Assembly (NCBI GenBank): GCA_020650975.1
Contig: JAIPMN010018927.1
Span: 7,037 to 50,904, forward strand
From: Apostichopus californicus
Taxonomy: Eukaryota; Echinodermata; Holothuroidea; Aspidochirotida; Stichopodidae
Direction of reading: 5' to 3'
Length of the DNA stretch: 43,868 nt
The notes beneath the pieces were generated by a model. It saw nothing but the letters and a program-made list of their open reading frames with translations, was not told the origin of the DNA and searched no databases. Shown here in pieces: positions 32,101-43,868 of the stretch. A program made the position numbers and the translations under genes. Within the stretch, counting starts at the first letter, position 1. Every line of letters starts with the position of its first letter.

Positions 32101-35100
32101 TGGTATACATTCAATCAATCAATCAATGCATTGACGGACTAATATCATATACATTTGAATTTCTGTGTTTTTTAACCCCAACAATTGATTTCCCTTTTCT
32201 ATCCCCACTCGTCTCCCTTCCTCCGTAATCAAGCGCTGTATTTGAAGTAATTATTACATGTATTTGAAATTTGTTTTGTTCTGTCTTCTTTCTCTCCCAC
32301 TTACACCCAATTCCTATCCCTCCAAGTTTGCACAATTATTGATAAGTTCAATATTCTGATACTCTTAAATTATCTTCATATCCACAGTTTTAAGTTTGCT
32401 TCTTTTCTTCTCCCCAACTCTCTCTTCTCTGCAGTGGAAGTATGGAACCAGCATTTTACAGAGGCGACCTTTTATTTCTTACCAATTATCAGGACGATCC
32501 TATTCGTGTCGGAGAAATTGTTGTTTTTAAAATTGAAGGAAGAGATATACCAATTGTCCACAGAGTTCTAAGATTGCATGAAAAGTAAGTTCAGCTGACA
32601 AATGAAATATAAATAATCAAATGTTTCAAAGTTTCTATCAATTGGCAACTCTGAATTTTCTTTTTAAGACTTTGTTCTCAGAATTAAAGTAAAAGAAGTT
32701 TTTATACCATAAACTGGTGTGCATGTCAAAATCTGTTCTTTGACTAGCTGAAAATGAAAATAAAATAAAACTGTTAGCAAACTGCTTATCCACTAGAGAG
32801 CCTGTGTAATGTGTAATAGTAAGTTGGCCTGACGTTTCGATCCTAGCAGGATCTTCTTCAGAGGCTAAATGACAAGTACAGTAACAGAAGGAACAAAAAC
32901 ACGCACAGAAAACGATATTCCCTACCCTAATCCTCTCTCTGTCTCTCCACAGTTTATCTCCTTCCTCTCCTCTTTCCCTGTTGCTTTCTTCTCACCATCC
33001 ATTGTCCACTTATAATCCCCTTTCATCTATCTCATTGTGTTCACCGTGCTCATTAACCTGTCTGTTTTCTGTGCGTGTTTTTGTTCCTTCTGTTACTGTT
33101 ACTTGTCATTCAGCCTCTGAAGAAGATCCTGATAGGATTGAAACGTCAGGTCAACTTACTATACACTTTGACTAGCTGAGAAGATATTGTTGTAGGCTGC
33201 ACGGTTATTGCTTCTTGTTATTTCATCTAAGATGTAAGAAAATTAATATGATTAATGTAGCCTTGTATTTTACTTTTTGGTTCATTATTGCAAGAAAATC
33301 AATGTCAGTTTTGAAATTAGCATCATCTTTTTCTTATAAAATATCTTGAAAATTATATTGTTAAAATATTCCCGCAATAAATATATGTGACAGGAAACTT
33401 TCCTATTGAGGGGAAGGAGGGAGGGGGAAAGGGGTGGGAGGAGAATCATGGGGATTTTATCTACAAATCTTACACTTTAAGGAAGTGCACTGTAGCGTTC
33501 TGAAGCTTACGCAGGTCCAAGTATCTAAACCAGAACAAAATAGACGTCAGACGAGAGATAATGCTCAGTCAGGAGCGAAACTCATTTTGATTGAGAACAG
33601 AAAACAACAACACTAAAATAGATAAAATGTTGTCACAGCTCACGCCAGCGTGTGATCTTTTAATTACTAGTATAATCACCAATACTGCCGCTATAATCGA
33701 GACATAATTACATGAATCAAATGGAAGAGGTGGTTTTGACTTTTCTCTTCCTCCTCCCATCATCTTTTCAGAGAGAATGGAGACATCAAATTTCTTACAA
33801 AAGGAGATAATAATATGGTAGACGACAGGGGGTTGTACGCACCTGGACAGCTATGGTTACAAAGAAAGGACGTGGTCGGAAGAGCCAGAGGATATGTACC
33901 CTACATAGGAATGGTCACAATCCTAATGAACGATTATCCTAAATTTAAGGTAATCTTTGACTTTGAATCTTTGAATTGAATTGAATTAATCTTTGAATTT
34001 AAGGTAATCTTTAAAAATTGGTGAAAAGTATGCCTTGTTCACTTGATATCATCTGTACATGCTACAGTGTGGTTGATCCTTGAATGGACATAGGGCAGAA
34101 CTTTCAGCGGTTTTACTATCATCCAACGTAACCAAAATTGCATGTGGGAGAGTCAAGCCAGCCCAGACGACAACCAGTGATATTACACGATGTTCAGTGC
34201 AATCACAAAAGGTCCATGTTTAGACAAAACTATACATGTTTCTTGTTTCCTGTGTTTAGACCTTAGAGATATGGAGTGTCCCTGGGGCTTCTCTGTGTCC
34301 GACTTTGCAATAAAAAATTATACAGCAATTCTGCATAAGAGATTTGATTATTATAAGTACTTCCACCCCTCTCCACTGCCCTCTCCCACTCCTCGTAACT
34401 TCTAATAATTGGCCAGCTATGTGTATGGTTATGTATGAAAATGTATTCACTTACTTCTCACAGTGAGTAATGTGTAATTTCATATACTATACTAATACCA
34501 GACAGAATATAGCACAACTCCAGTAAAGATATATTCACTTACTTCGCACTGTGAGTAATGTGTTATTTGATTAATAGTCCAGTGTTAACATTGTTTTGCT
34601 GAATACTGCACAGAGACCATATTAAGCCAGAAAGTTAACTATCTAAGAAACTATCAAATTATATACACTCCACTATACAGTAAACATGTACAATATCCTA
34701 ACAGTAGTAACTGCTGGCCTAAGTCAAACTTTTCCCAGAATACTGATACTTACATGGTTGTGTAGTTAACATATTGTTTACATGTGCTTGCAAATAGTAG
34801 TATAGGCATCCTTACCTATAAAGTATATCACTAATGCGGTTCTCAAGATTGTCGTTCCAATACATGCAACTATCATGATGCCGGATTTTGAGCCCATGTC
34901 ACATTTAGGATTTAGGTTAATCCTATGGCAATTTCACAAGTTATTTGAGCATGAAGAACTTGAACCTCTAACATATTAATAGAAATGCATTGTATATGAA
35001 CATACAGCAAATCTGTATCAACGTACTGTAACTATGTTACAAACCCCAGAGGGAGAAAAGTGAAAGTGAGTCATTGGAGTAGTGCTCGAAACTTCTAAAA

Positions 35101-35603
35101 AAAATGTATGAATTTGACCATCCTAGTTTCATAAAGGTTTGTTTCATGATGTATTGGACAAAATGTCAGAGTGCTTCAAATAGCCTTAGTGTATCTCGTA
35201 ATGTGGAAAGTGAAAAATTCTGCAAAATTTGTCGACATGCGGCATAGTTTCTGTACATGAACGATTCAAGCGTGAATTAAAAAGCTCACCTCTTTAAGAA
35301 AGCATTTTTTTTAGACATTTCTTGACTGTATGAACTTTTTGTACTCTATGTACTTAATATGATTATATTTTTGTACAGCGCCGCTAAATGCACTTTTTCT
35401 TTGTAGATATTGTGCGCTTTGTAAGTTAATCAACATAAACAGAAAGCAGGGGACATATTCATTCATAGGTTTAAGATAGAAATGGAGAAGGCTTAGAAGG
35501 TCTTCGCCGCTTCTTTCACATTCATTGCATATCATCTCGTGTTTCTTCACAGTATTTTGTTCTTGCCGGTCTTGGAATATTTGTATTAATTCACCGTGAA
35601 TGA
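29126..35603 (+). CDS. SEC11A: SEC11 signal peptidase catalytic subunit (SEC11A type)
   Basis: Exons 29126-29176, 30968-31077, 32435-32584, 33772-33949, 35553-35603; 540 nt, 179 residues, the length of human SEC11A, with which it aligns without gaps. This is the serine protease of the ER signal peptidase complex that removes signal peptides from secretory proteins. The cytosolic N-terminus '[14 protein letters not shown]' is followed by one membrane helix (about residues 22-40). The nucleophile Ser56 sits in 'SGSMEP', His96 in 'IVHRV' and Asp122 in 'VDDRGLY', the same residue numbers as in human. The end '[16 protein letters not shown]' is the C-terminal hydrophobic segment. Start chosen by match to the human N-terminus and ATGG context. 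Introns are all GT-AG, 1.2-1.8 kb. The 179-aa length and N-terminus favour SEC11A over SEC11C, but an invertebrate may have one gene ancestral to both. Confidence 0.97.
29177..30967 (+). other. SEC11 intron 1, no gene seen
   Basis: AT-rich intron. It contains a poly-C run with pyrimidine flank near 30190 and an incidental 93-codon open frame at 30586-30867 without recognisable homology. Nothing else stands out. Confidence 0.6.
32811..33166. repeat. Fold-back (inverted-repeat) element in SEC11 intron 3
   Basis: Arms of about 103 bp (32811-32913 and 33064-33166) are near-perfect reverse complements, with the ends GTGTAATAGTAAGTTGGCC and its counterpart. They enclose a 150-bp pyrimidine-rich loop. 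The arms include 'gaagaagatcct' and 'gaaacgtcagg' phrases. There is no coding capacity. It is probably a non-autonomous DNA element; I cannot assign a superfamily and see no clear target-site duplication. Confidence 0.75.
33410..33438 (+). other. G-quadruplex-prone tract
   Basis: Five runs of three or more G (33410-33413, 33419-33421, 33423-33427, 33431-33434, 33436-33438) separated by 1-5 nt, in SEC11 intron 3 on the transcribed-sense strand. Meets the usual G3+N1-7 pattern. Confidence 0.6.
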
Positions 35604-38600
35604 TGGACCAACTTCCTCCCATCTTTCTACCCTGTGCACTACAAACAGCGAAATGGTTCCCTGGTTACCAAACGAGAGGCGATGAGAATGGATGAGAAGA
35701 TGTGGAAGAATTGTTGTGATGTTAGGTGTATGTAACACCATATGTAACACCATAGTTTTGGTGTAAATTGGTTTGTTTGTTTAGTTTCTTTTATTGGACA
35801 CCATCAGAACAATGTGTGCCTTTTAAAGGTGTAAAAATATCATGTCTTTTTGGTTCTTGGAAGGAGATGGTAGATTTGACCTTTCTTTGCCGACGATGTA
35901 ACTAAAATCCACCGTGTTAATAAGTGGTGCATGAAAATACTCGAAGCAACTTTTAGGTGCTGCCTCTTGACAAAACTTTCTGTTCCGGTATCGTTGGGCA
36001 CAGAATTCATTACTTCATTTGTACAAAGAAAGCTAATGTTCTTTAACGTCATATTTTTTGGCAGAAACGAGGGAAATGTAATCTCTGTGAAGCAGGAAGA
36101 TAAATGTGCTATTTACATCATGTGAGATCATGTGTTTCTTTCAAAAACACCATGCCATGTTTTCCCTTGGGTGAGCCCATTATAGTCAATCGCATAAACT
36201 ATGTTGCGACCACTTTTGGAGTTTCATAATGTTGTTAAATTACTGGAAGTCCAAGCAGATCACTTTTTGATTTCCCACTCTTGAGCCGTTCTTTTTCTAA
36301 TGCTAATCTTCTTAGTCTTTGGCAATATATACGATTCTTGAACCCAACTCAATATAGGATTCTTGAGAGAATAAGCCTGCTGAAGTGTCAGGACAATGAA
36401 CATAACCTTGACAGTGAAACCAGAACTTCCCTTTCGTTTGCTTCCTGAACTTTGTATCAACTAAAGTGTAAAACACATGCAGAACTACATGGCCAGAAGT
36501 TGCAACAACTCTCTCCTTTCCCACATCCCTCCTTTAAATTCATACATTAGGAATTTTGTAATTATTTGGAAAGTCTACAGAGCTAGCAGAAACATTTAAT
36601 ATGCCTTGTTTCAATTTTGGAAGATGAAGAACTTTGCCACCTTCACAACCCATTATCCAAGGCAGTAGTGCATCAAGTTTCACCCTATTTTTTTGGGTTT
36701 TTTGTTTGTTTGTCATATTACCATCATCATTGTGTCAAAATTGGATTATTTGGTATTAAGTTGGTTGCATTTCTTATTTTAAAACTACCTAGTACTTGGT
36801 TTTGTAATATGTGGAGGTGGGTATGGGCGTCTTAGGTGGTAATTGTGATATGGTAAATTTTTCTGATTTTTGATTGGTCACATGTTGATTATGAATATTC
36901 ATAGGATTATTCAAATGGTGATAATAACCTCCAGATAGTTATCTGACTAATTGTTAAGTCTTATTGGATGAAGCTCAATGGGTGTTGGTGCATGTACATG
37001 TATGGTGTCTTGGAAGTGTTCTGTTTGACAAGATATCATTGCCTTTGCGGCTACAAAGACACATAATGCTCACCCTGATCTGTTAGCATATATCCATTTA
37101 ACAGTTTGTGAATACTCACCCGGTAAGCCACATTCCTCCACCCTTAAACACAACACGTTCAGAACTAGGAATGATTAGTAGAGTCACTATATCTTTTGTG
37201 AAGAAAGGATGGCAAGTTGTTGACACCTGGGGAGGCATCTTAAGTTTAAAGGTTTACTCTCCACTTTGTAGGGAAAATTTGATTGGAATGGCACAGGTCT
37301 TCTTAAAATCATGTTATCAGGTTTGGAATTGAAAAGCCTTTAATGTAAGATCAGAATGATTTTCTAGAAATGTTACTATTGACAATTGACATTTCTGTTT
37401 CTCAAATTTTCCCACTTTATTTTGTTTACCACTTTGTTGGAAGTGCTAAACCTCCAGACATCCAGACAAGTGAAGTAAATCCATCTAAAGCAAACAACAG
37501 ATAGAAATATTGGAAATGTCCTGGAAAGTCAGGACGTATGGTAACCTTGAATCACTGTAACCTACTTTGCATAGATGAGAGTCAAGCAAAGGTCAATTAT
37601 TGAAGGTTCCTTATGAGGAAACTATGCCTATTGGGTAGAGAGAAAAAAATAACTCAACCACTCACAGAAAACTATTCTAGTAAACTTGGAAAAGTGTTAA
37701 TGGCATGTTCAATTTTTTGCTGTGTGCATAGTGAATTAATCAGTAGGCTTATCCTATTGTAACATTTTTAGCTTTAAAACAGGCCCACACCAGCATGTGT
37801 GACTTTTTTGTTTTTGTCAATGTTAAATTAGAAATATGATATGAGAAGTGATAGGGAATGAAACAATGAGATAAATATGATGTATAGTATACCTAAGACC
37901 ACCGTTTGGCCTATTGGCAAAAAAAAATAATATGTTCATCAACTTGTATGCCTATTTATGCATGGAGAAAATATTTAGCAATACTCCAAACATTAATTTG
38001 GGTCGAAACCCGGTAGAATTTTATAATCTACACGGTTTATATCATTAGCGAAACTTGTACAAAACTTGCTTAATTTTCACGTGTAGCCGGGTCATTAACA
38101 TTATTTTATTTATTTTAGAATCCAGTGGAGTTTTTCTGAGTATTATTAGTTTACTTTCTGGATGATGCAAATCGTCACATTAATTTATTCAAACCATCTC
38201 ATATCTGATAACGGCTGACAGGGGTCATGACCTGATACAACACTGATCATTCAAGAATGACCTTAGGGAGAATTTTAGTCTTGATATTTTTCAAAGTAAA
38301 AAGAAAAGAAAGGAAAAAAAAACGTTTGATGATTACTTTGTTAGTAGTTGTTTCTACAGTGATTTCTTTTGTCTCTAAAAGGTAATTAAACATTGAAACG
38401 ATGGAATGCTCCTTAAAGGCTAAAGTGATGGTTACCTTTTCTCCTCCATACAGACCTAAAGGGTGTATGTTAATTCATTGTTTTATCAATTCTAATAGCT
38501 AGACCAAGACTTTTTTTTATCTTCATATAAATGTCAGGGGAGAATTACCGGGGGAGAATCAACACTACTTGTAAAACTTATGTTTTTCTTTTGAGTTTCA

Positions 38601-39170
38601 TTTGAGTAACAGAACGAGTGGTTTGTATGTTAGCCTATACAGTCTAGTCACTGTAGTTGAAGAGCCTTGGATGTTAAAAGATTGCATTTCTCAAAATTTG
38701 CAGAGGAAATGCAACCTGCACTGATGGCAGTGTTTGTTAATGGTCTACAACATATCAGAATTAATTCTAAAGTCATCCTTTCTTCATGTTGACACGTATG
38801 AAGAGCATGTTTAAGGTTGTTAAAAGACTTTTGACTTTACTTCCTAATGTCATGACGCATATAGCCAATGAGTTCATTATGTTTAAAACCCATTTAGACA
38901 GTATAAGTTCATATCTGGTGTTGTTGACTATTTTGTCCAAACAAATATTTGTCACAGGGTGATGACTGAGTTATCTCTTTTTGCAATCCGCTATTAAACC
39001 AAACTTCTATTGGTCTAGGTTACAGCACAAGACTCTCCTACCAGATATTATTAATACATTTTTGTGTTTTCCAGGGAACTGAAAAAAGCTGTTCACTTTT
39101 GTCTAAATAATGTGAAAATGTCATATTTTTTGTTTCATTTTAATAAATACTAAAAGCAACACGAGATGAA
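35604..39170 (+). other. SEC11 3' UTR or downstream flank, no gene seen
   Basis: No exon-like frames on either strand. The first canonical AATAAA on the plus strand that I find after the SEC11 stop is near 39144, and an ATTAAA variant occurs near 38386. So the 3' UTR may be as long as 3.5 kb or use a weak signal closer in. Unresolved. Confidence 0.35.
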
Positions 39171-41398
39171 AGTTTGTGGTAACATTGGTGTTTGTTTTTT
39201 GGTTGTAAGCAGTTATTTTCCTTGAAGACAGCTAAAAACTTTCAGCATTTTAGACTCTTTTACCAACACTTCAACACCAGCAAATTATAATTCTACATAG
39301 GATCCCTCTACTTCTTAACAGCACAAATCTACAAAACTCCAGGGGCTCAGGTACAACTTATCCTACAAGTTACAATAATTCATGTAGATTTTATTTTCTT
39401 GAATTACAAACCCCTTCTTGATCTACTCAAAATGCTTTGAGAGCTGAACCAAATCTAGAACGAGAAAGTTTGCCCAAACTTTTACGAATGGCCCTGCCTG
39501 TTAGTATTCTTGTTTGCTTGTGGAAGATAATATTTGCAATATCTGGTTCACCTGATAGGATACTTCCCTCATAGTTGCTAACAATTCATTTAAGCTAAAC
39601 CAGATTTGAGCCTTCCAGAAGCATAAACTTGGGGATAAATTAGTCATTATGTTTGCACTTTCTTTTATAGCAATGCTAGGAAATGTGATGGAGGTTATTA
39701 CATGTGTTAGTCACATTGTAAGACAAATATATTCGTTGAGAAGTAATGAGCAAAAATGAATGAGACCAAGCTTTTAATGTATCCATTTCTTTAATAATTT
39801 ATATACACTATACTTTGAAAGGAGTACAAAAAGATTATAATTAGAACAGAAGATAGTGAAATATTTGCTTGAATGAATCTGTTCGGTGCCAGATTAACAC
39901 TCTCTGAGACCCTAAGGCACTGTACACTTCCCCCTCTGCCCTATTACGTTTTGAAGGCACAAACTGAAAATATGTTGGTACGTACTGAAGTGTTCACAGA
40001 GTCCCCTTTTAATAGGGGCTGCATGACCTTCAGGATCTATAGACACTTGCTTCATTCTATTGGGTACTCCATCAATGAATCTGTTAATCTGAAGCATTAC
40101 CCCAAAAGTATTAAATGTGCCTTAAAATTCAAGTAATATACCATACCCATCACCAGAAACGTACAAACACCGTCAGTTTACAGTCAATTTTCTTGGAGGT
40201 GATTTGTTCCTTACATTGTAAACGCATGGCCAAGGGGATACCCATCCTGGGGCCCAAGTCATTTCTCTTGGTCGTGAAAGGGTCAGGTGAACTGTTACAG
40301 TTCAATGACCTACTATTATTTCCATTCCAATAGTTATTAAAGGTCTGAGCATTGACTAGCCAAGTTTTTCTGGCTAATGAGCACTGTTTTAATCGAACAA
40401 GGTTGTAAGATGCAAATTATTTGCAATTTTTAAACAAATCCTGGAAGATCATTGTTTTGGCCTGTGCTAGTAAACTGACTGGCAGAGTTGATGCTCAGTT
40501 TACATTAATGGAACATACACAGTCAAGAATTTCAAAATGTTTAGTTACTGACATAAAATGGTCTCCAATTTCTGAACTACTTCTTGCAAAACAAGTTACA
40601 CTGTTGGGCAATATCAGATTCTTCTGAAACGTTTTTTTCTTTCAAAATCACTATCACAGCCAATTCGAGAAACTTCACCACTGTTGCATTGGAGTAATAA
40701 ACACTTTTCTAGCAATATAGTTATGATGAATGATTTACACCAACCGTAGCCGTTTCAAGGATTTTCACTTAACTTGTTGCATCAATAAATTTCAACTTCA
40801 TCATGTGTGCTTACAATACTTTTGGAAAACATTTACAACTTAACATTTTCAACATCACTGAAATTTTCAAAATTTATCCCTAGAAAGTGTAAGTTTTGAA
40901 GTCCATGTCAGGATGACTATTTCCATAGTTCAATCACAAAGTTTTCCTGTAAAGCTTCTTATCATGGTTCCAAGAAAGCATACCCCAAAAGTCAGGTATA
41001 CTTGAACAATTGCCGTTAACCATAATACATGGGCAGACCAGCAATTCCAGTGGGAAGAACACCTAACGGGATAATCTCGTCAATTCTCTATGATCTCTGA
41101 ATAATGATTCTCCAATGAACTTGCAAAATGTTTGTTACTTTCGCAAAATTTAGTGTTCTTTCGCCACAACAGTCTGCTTGAAGGGTGCTGTAAACTTGTG
41201 AATATTCCAGGGAATAACATAGTTTACGAAAATTGATCAGCGGTTTCGGAAGGCCCTGAAGTTTGTCTCTTCTAAAGTAATGTGGTTTCCTGTGTTCGAA
41301 AACTGCAAAATATCTTTGGACTTGCATAGCAATTCCTTGCATAGCAATTCCTTGCATAGCAATTCCTTGCATTCCTTGCATAGCAATTCCACCATTGT
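39171..41398. other. Intergenic region between convergent genes
   Basis: Short incidental frames on both strands and no recognised protein. It could be the 3' UTR of the unidentified minus-strand gene to the right. It ends in a 15-bp tandem repeat (41322-41390). Confidence 0.35.
41322..41390. repeat. 15-bp tandem repeat
   Basis: About 4.5 copies of TTGCATAGCAATTCC, one copy shortened. It sits 150 bp from the 36-bp repeat. Confidence 0.85.
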
Positions 41399-41533
41399 TC
41401 AAAGCATTTTGTGTTGGGTTTCTGGATATGTTATTCCTTGCACTCTGCTCTTCTCTCTAATTTGGTGAATATTTACTGGCAGATGTGGTGTCTCCCTTTG
41501 TGATCTCATCCTCCATCTCCACTCATACATCTT

Positions 41534-41640
41534 GGCTACAGTAGTTTTACTCTGTGCTGTCGTAATCTGTGCTACAGTAGTTTTACTCTGTGCTGTCGTA
41601 CTCTGTGCTACAGTAGTTTTACTCTGTGCTGTCGGACTCT
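41534..41640. repeat. 36-bp minisatellite with open minus-strand frame
   Basis: Three copies of a 36-bp unit (begins CTGTGCTACAGTAGTTTTAC). Since 36 is divisible by 3, the minus strand has an open frame of 12-residue repeats (TTAQSKTTVAQS) running to a TGA at 41399-41401. Whether it is translated is unknown. The phase does not join directly to the exon at 42137-42261. Confidence 0.8.
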
Positions 41641-42136
41641 GCTTATGTAATAGGAAACAGTCTCTTCATCTTGTAACTCATCAACTGTAGAATCTGATTA
41701 TGAAGTAATAAGTAATAAGTTTTTGCAATTTTCTGTATTAATGTTTTATACTACACATGATTTATACTACTAAGAAAAGATTCCGGCCGGGTAAATGTTG
41801 AGGATCGAATCAAATTCTATTCATTCTCACTCACTTACATTCATTTGGTTTTTGGGAAGTACTAATTACAGTTCCAATTAACCTCGACAAGCTGTTTTAA
41901 GCACTATAATGCAATATTAATATCTATTTAATCTAAAGCTTGAAAATCCCTGTGATATTAGACTTTGTTACCCACTGACAAACAATCAAACAAATTTACT
42001 TTTCATATAAATGACTTAGTTTGAAAAATGTTGATGACATTTTGTAACAGTAATATAAGAATGACACATCAAATATTGAAAACGAAATAAAGGAGTCTTT
42101 TGAAGAAGATAGAGACTGTTTGGGTTAAAATCTTAC
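41637..42136. other. Gene-poor stretch, possibly an intron of the unrecognised gene
   Basis: AT-rich, with no exon-like frame or clear repeat. Confidence 0.3.
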
Positions 42137-42261
42137 CAAACTGCTGGATTTTCTCCATCTGAGTAAAGAGAGGATTTCTGCTCAGGCTAACAATGAGAGT
42201 CTGTTCCAGGGAGCCGACACCCTTTAACTCAACTCGCCACTGGGATGGTATGTTTCTGCTT
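42137..42261 (-). CDS. Exon of an unrecognised minus-strand gene
   Basis: Bounded on the minus strand by TATCCCAG| and |GTAAGATT. The frame continues from the exon at 43453-43548: phases 2 then 1 fit, and the junction codon is CAA. The frame reads 'SRNIPSQWRVELKGVGSL' and on to 'RNPLFTQMEKIQQF', a balanced, non-repetitive composition typical of a folded beta-rich domain. I do not recognise the family. The next exon to the left is not certain. An acceptor at 41639 would give a short acidic end and stop (ESDSTE), but this is only a possibility. Confidence 0.5.
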
Positions 42262-42857
42262 CTGGGATAGCAAAATAATTATTTGAAACTACGACAAATT
42301 AACAGCACCCAAAAAAAATGAGGATGTATTAAAATCAAGAGGGAATCACAGTTCAGGCTGCAAAGCAATGTGTAACATTTTTATTATTTTGATCACTTTT
42401 TGACAACAACTTACACTTCATTGGGAAGATTAAGTTACATGTATCTTAATATTCATCATAACCTGTAAAACCGTTATCAAGTAACCTGCTAACTTCTGCA
42501 TTTAGGTGTTGTCAGGATACCTCGACAAAGCAGTAATTCATTATCAACACTCATTTTTCTTCTTCTTTTACTGACCAACTTACTGACTAATATTTTAACT
42601 ACATATTCTTATATGTAGACTAAAATATATAAAATAAAGAATGAAATAGTATAGGTAAAAACTTCAATGGAGATAGTGCTCAACCAAAGGGAGCAGGTAA
42701 TAAAACAAACCTATTAAGTAAACTTTTGAGGCAAATTGATACAAATTGGTTTTGTATGGACATCAAGGCTGGATGATGACAGTAAAATGAGAGTAGATTT
42801 GCCAGGAAATGTTTTAACCCCAATCAGAAATGATGATAACATTGCACATGAATTGGT

Positions 42858-43169
42858 CAGTGGCGGAGCTAGGTTGGCACGTAGCGTACAGAAATTTTTT
42901 GAGTAAAGATACTCCCTAGATCGCCGGAAATGACCCTTTCCGGGCCTGGCAAATTTGCAGATAAACGAAGAATAAATAGGTGTCATCGCCAAATTACACC
43001 AACAAACTGTGACAAATGTCAATAGGTAGATGAGAGCGCAATAAAAAAGTCAATAATCGCAAATAAGTAAAAAGTGGTAAAGAGCTAAAAAGGGCGCCAG
43101 CAGTCCACTTGAGTCCGTCAGGGGGGGGCATCCGCCCCCCCCCCCGACTGTATGGACGCTCCGCCACTG
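42858..43169. mobile_element. hAT-type MITE, 312 bp
   Basis: Terminal inverted repeats CAGTGGCGGAGC / GCTCCGCCACTG, flanked by 8-bp direct repeats (gaattggt at 42850-42857 and gcattggt at 43170-43177, one mismatch). A G-run/C-run hairpin lies near the right end (about 43121-43142). No transposase; non-autonomous. Confidence 0.85.
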
Positions 43170-43452
43170 GCATTGGTCCATCACCACAAGGTGACTTTCA
43201 TCTCTTGAGATATGCTTCCAACAAAATAGCAATTTATTTAGTGTTGGAGTATTGAACGGACTGGAAATGGTATGTTGCAAACACATAATAAATAAGTTGT
43301 TGAACTTTGCAAGGCACAGGCAAGTGTTGCTTACATCTTATTATATTTCTGACCCCTGTGAATATTGTACACAACTTACGACAAGACAAAACTACCAACT
43401 CATATGTTATAGAAAAAAGAAAAGGTTTCTACTGTTTGGTGTTTAAACTTAC

Positions 43453-43548
43453 TGCTGGCACAAAAGTTTCAGCTCCCCAGGTATCGCCGGAGCGATGACG
43501 ATATATTCTGCGTTTGCCGGGTTTGTTTGATAGTGTTGTATTGCTGAC
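43453..43548 (-). CDS. Upstream exon of the same unrecognised gene
   Basis: Minus-strand boundaries CTAAAAG| and |GTAAGTTT. The open frame reads 'NPANAEYIVIAPAIPGELK' then 'LLCQ', joining in phase to the exon at 42137-42261. The intron between them holds an intact hAT-type MITE. More 5' exons must lie beyond the right edge of the window. No function is proposed. Confidence 0.5.
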
Positions 43549-43868
43549 CTTTTAGATGAAAATGTCAACAAAAATATCTTTAACAACTACTATTTTGTCT
43601 TTGATAGTACAATAAAGATAAGAGTATAGTGTATTATAAATGACAGGTTTGAAAGGTTTCAAGCTCTGTATCAGTCGTATAAACCACACCTCATCCAACT
43701 ATGGGATATTACTTCATGCTTGAAATTATAAACAGTTGAGATGACAAAAGCAAGCTAACAAAACTGTTACTTGAAAGTAATCATTTGGACAAAGCTGTGC
43801 AAAATTACATAATCATTTCGCTTCACATTTGTGTAAGAGAGCAGCGAGAGACCTGGCAATACGATTCA
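43549..43868. other. Right edge, nothing recognised
   Basis: Probably intron of the unrecognised minus-strand gene. No exon-like frame with splice sites seen. Confidence 0.3.

Noticed and set aside
36617..36835. 72-codon plus-strand open frame with hydrophobic residues
   Set aside because: No homology or splice context; composition reflects T-rich DNA in the SEC11 downstream flank.
41088..41402. 104-codon minus-strand open frame starting in GIAMQ repeats
   Set aside because: The start lies in the 15-bp tandem repeat and the rest matches no known protein; not enough to call a gene.
41399..41636. Direct splicing of the 42137-42261 exon into the 36-bp repeat frame
   Set aside because: The exon ends in phase 1 whereas the repeat frame needs phase 2; direct joining leads quickly to a stop.
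1..43868. CRISPR array, operon, phage or bacterial defence system
   Set aside because: Introns with GT-AG sites, polyadenylation signals and SINE/MITE elements show animal nuclear DNA; the tandem repeats lack spacer structure.

Overview
The window is animal nuclear DNA: AT-rich, intron-rich, with GT-AG splice sites and many small non-autonomous mobile elements. Proteins compared from memory are closest to vertebrate forms. The repeat style (hAT-type MITEs with G/C-run hairpins, repeats rich in 'tgacctttgacct' phrases, a fold-back element) suggests a marine deuterostome, most likely an echinoderm. That taxonomic call is inference.

Layout. Positions 1-2560 are repeat-rich flank with MITE pieces, a G-rich minisatellite and a tRNA-derived SINE. 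From 27600 down to about 2560 the minus strand carries TIMELESS (the timeout/TIM2 replication-fork protein). I rebuilt it as 31 coding exons totalling 4035 nt, or 1344 residues, with every splice phase consistent. A non-coding first exon probably lies near 29019-29090. From 29126 to 35603 the plus strand carries SEC11 (SEC11A-type catalytic subunit of signal peptidase): five coding exons, 179 residues, with the Ser-His-Asp residues at 56, 96 and 122. The two genes are divergent and share a promoter of about 250 bp. It holds E2F-like sites and a 24-bp perfect palindrome flanked by an 8-bp direct repeat, which looks like a tiny hAT insertion. From 35604 to 41398 I see SEC11 3' flank or UTR and no recognisable gene. 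At the right end two phase-compatible minus-strand exons (42137-42261 and 43453-43548) belong to a gene I do not recognise.

The genes do not form a pathway. TIMELESS works in the nucleus at replication forks and SEC11 in the ER membrane; what links them is the shared promoter. I found no prokaryotic-type system, CRISPR array, operon or intact transposase. The less ordinary signals are the palindrome in the promoter, a shared hairpin rule in the hAT-type elements, a tandem duplication that copied part of a TIMELESS coding exon into the adjacent intron, and a 36-bp minisatellite with one open frame.
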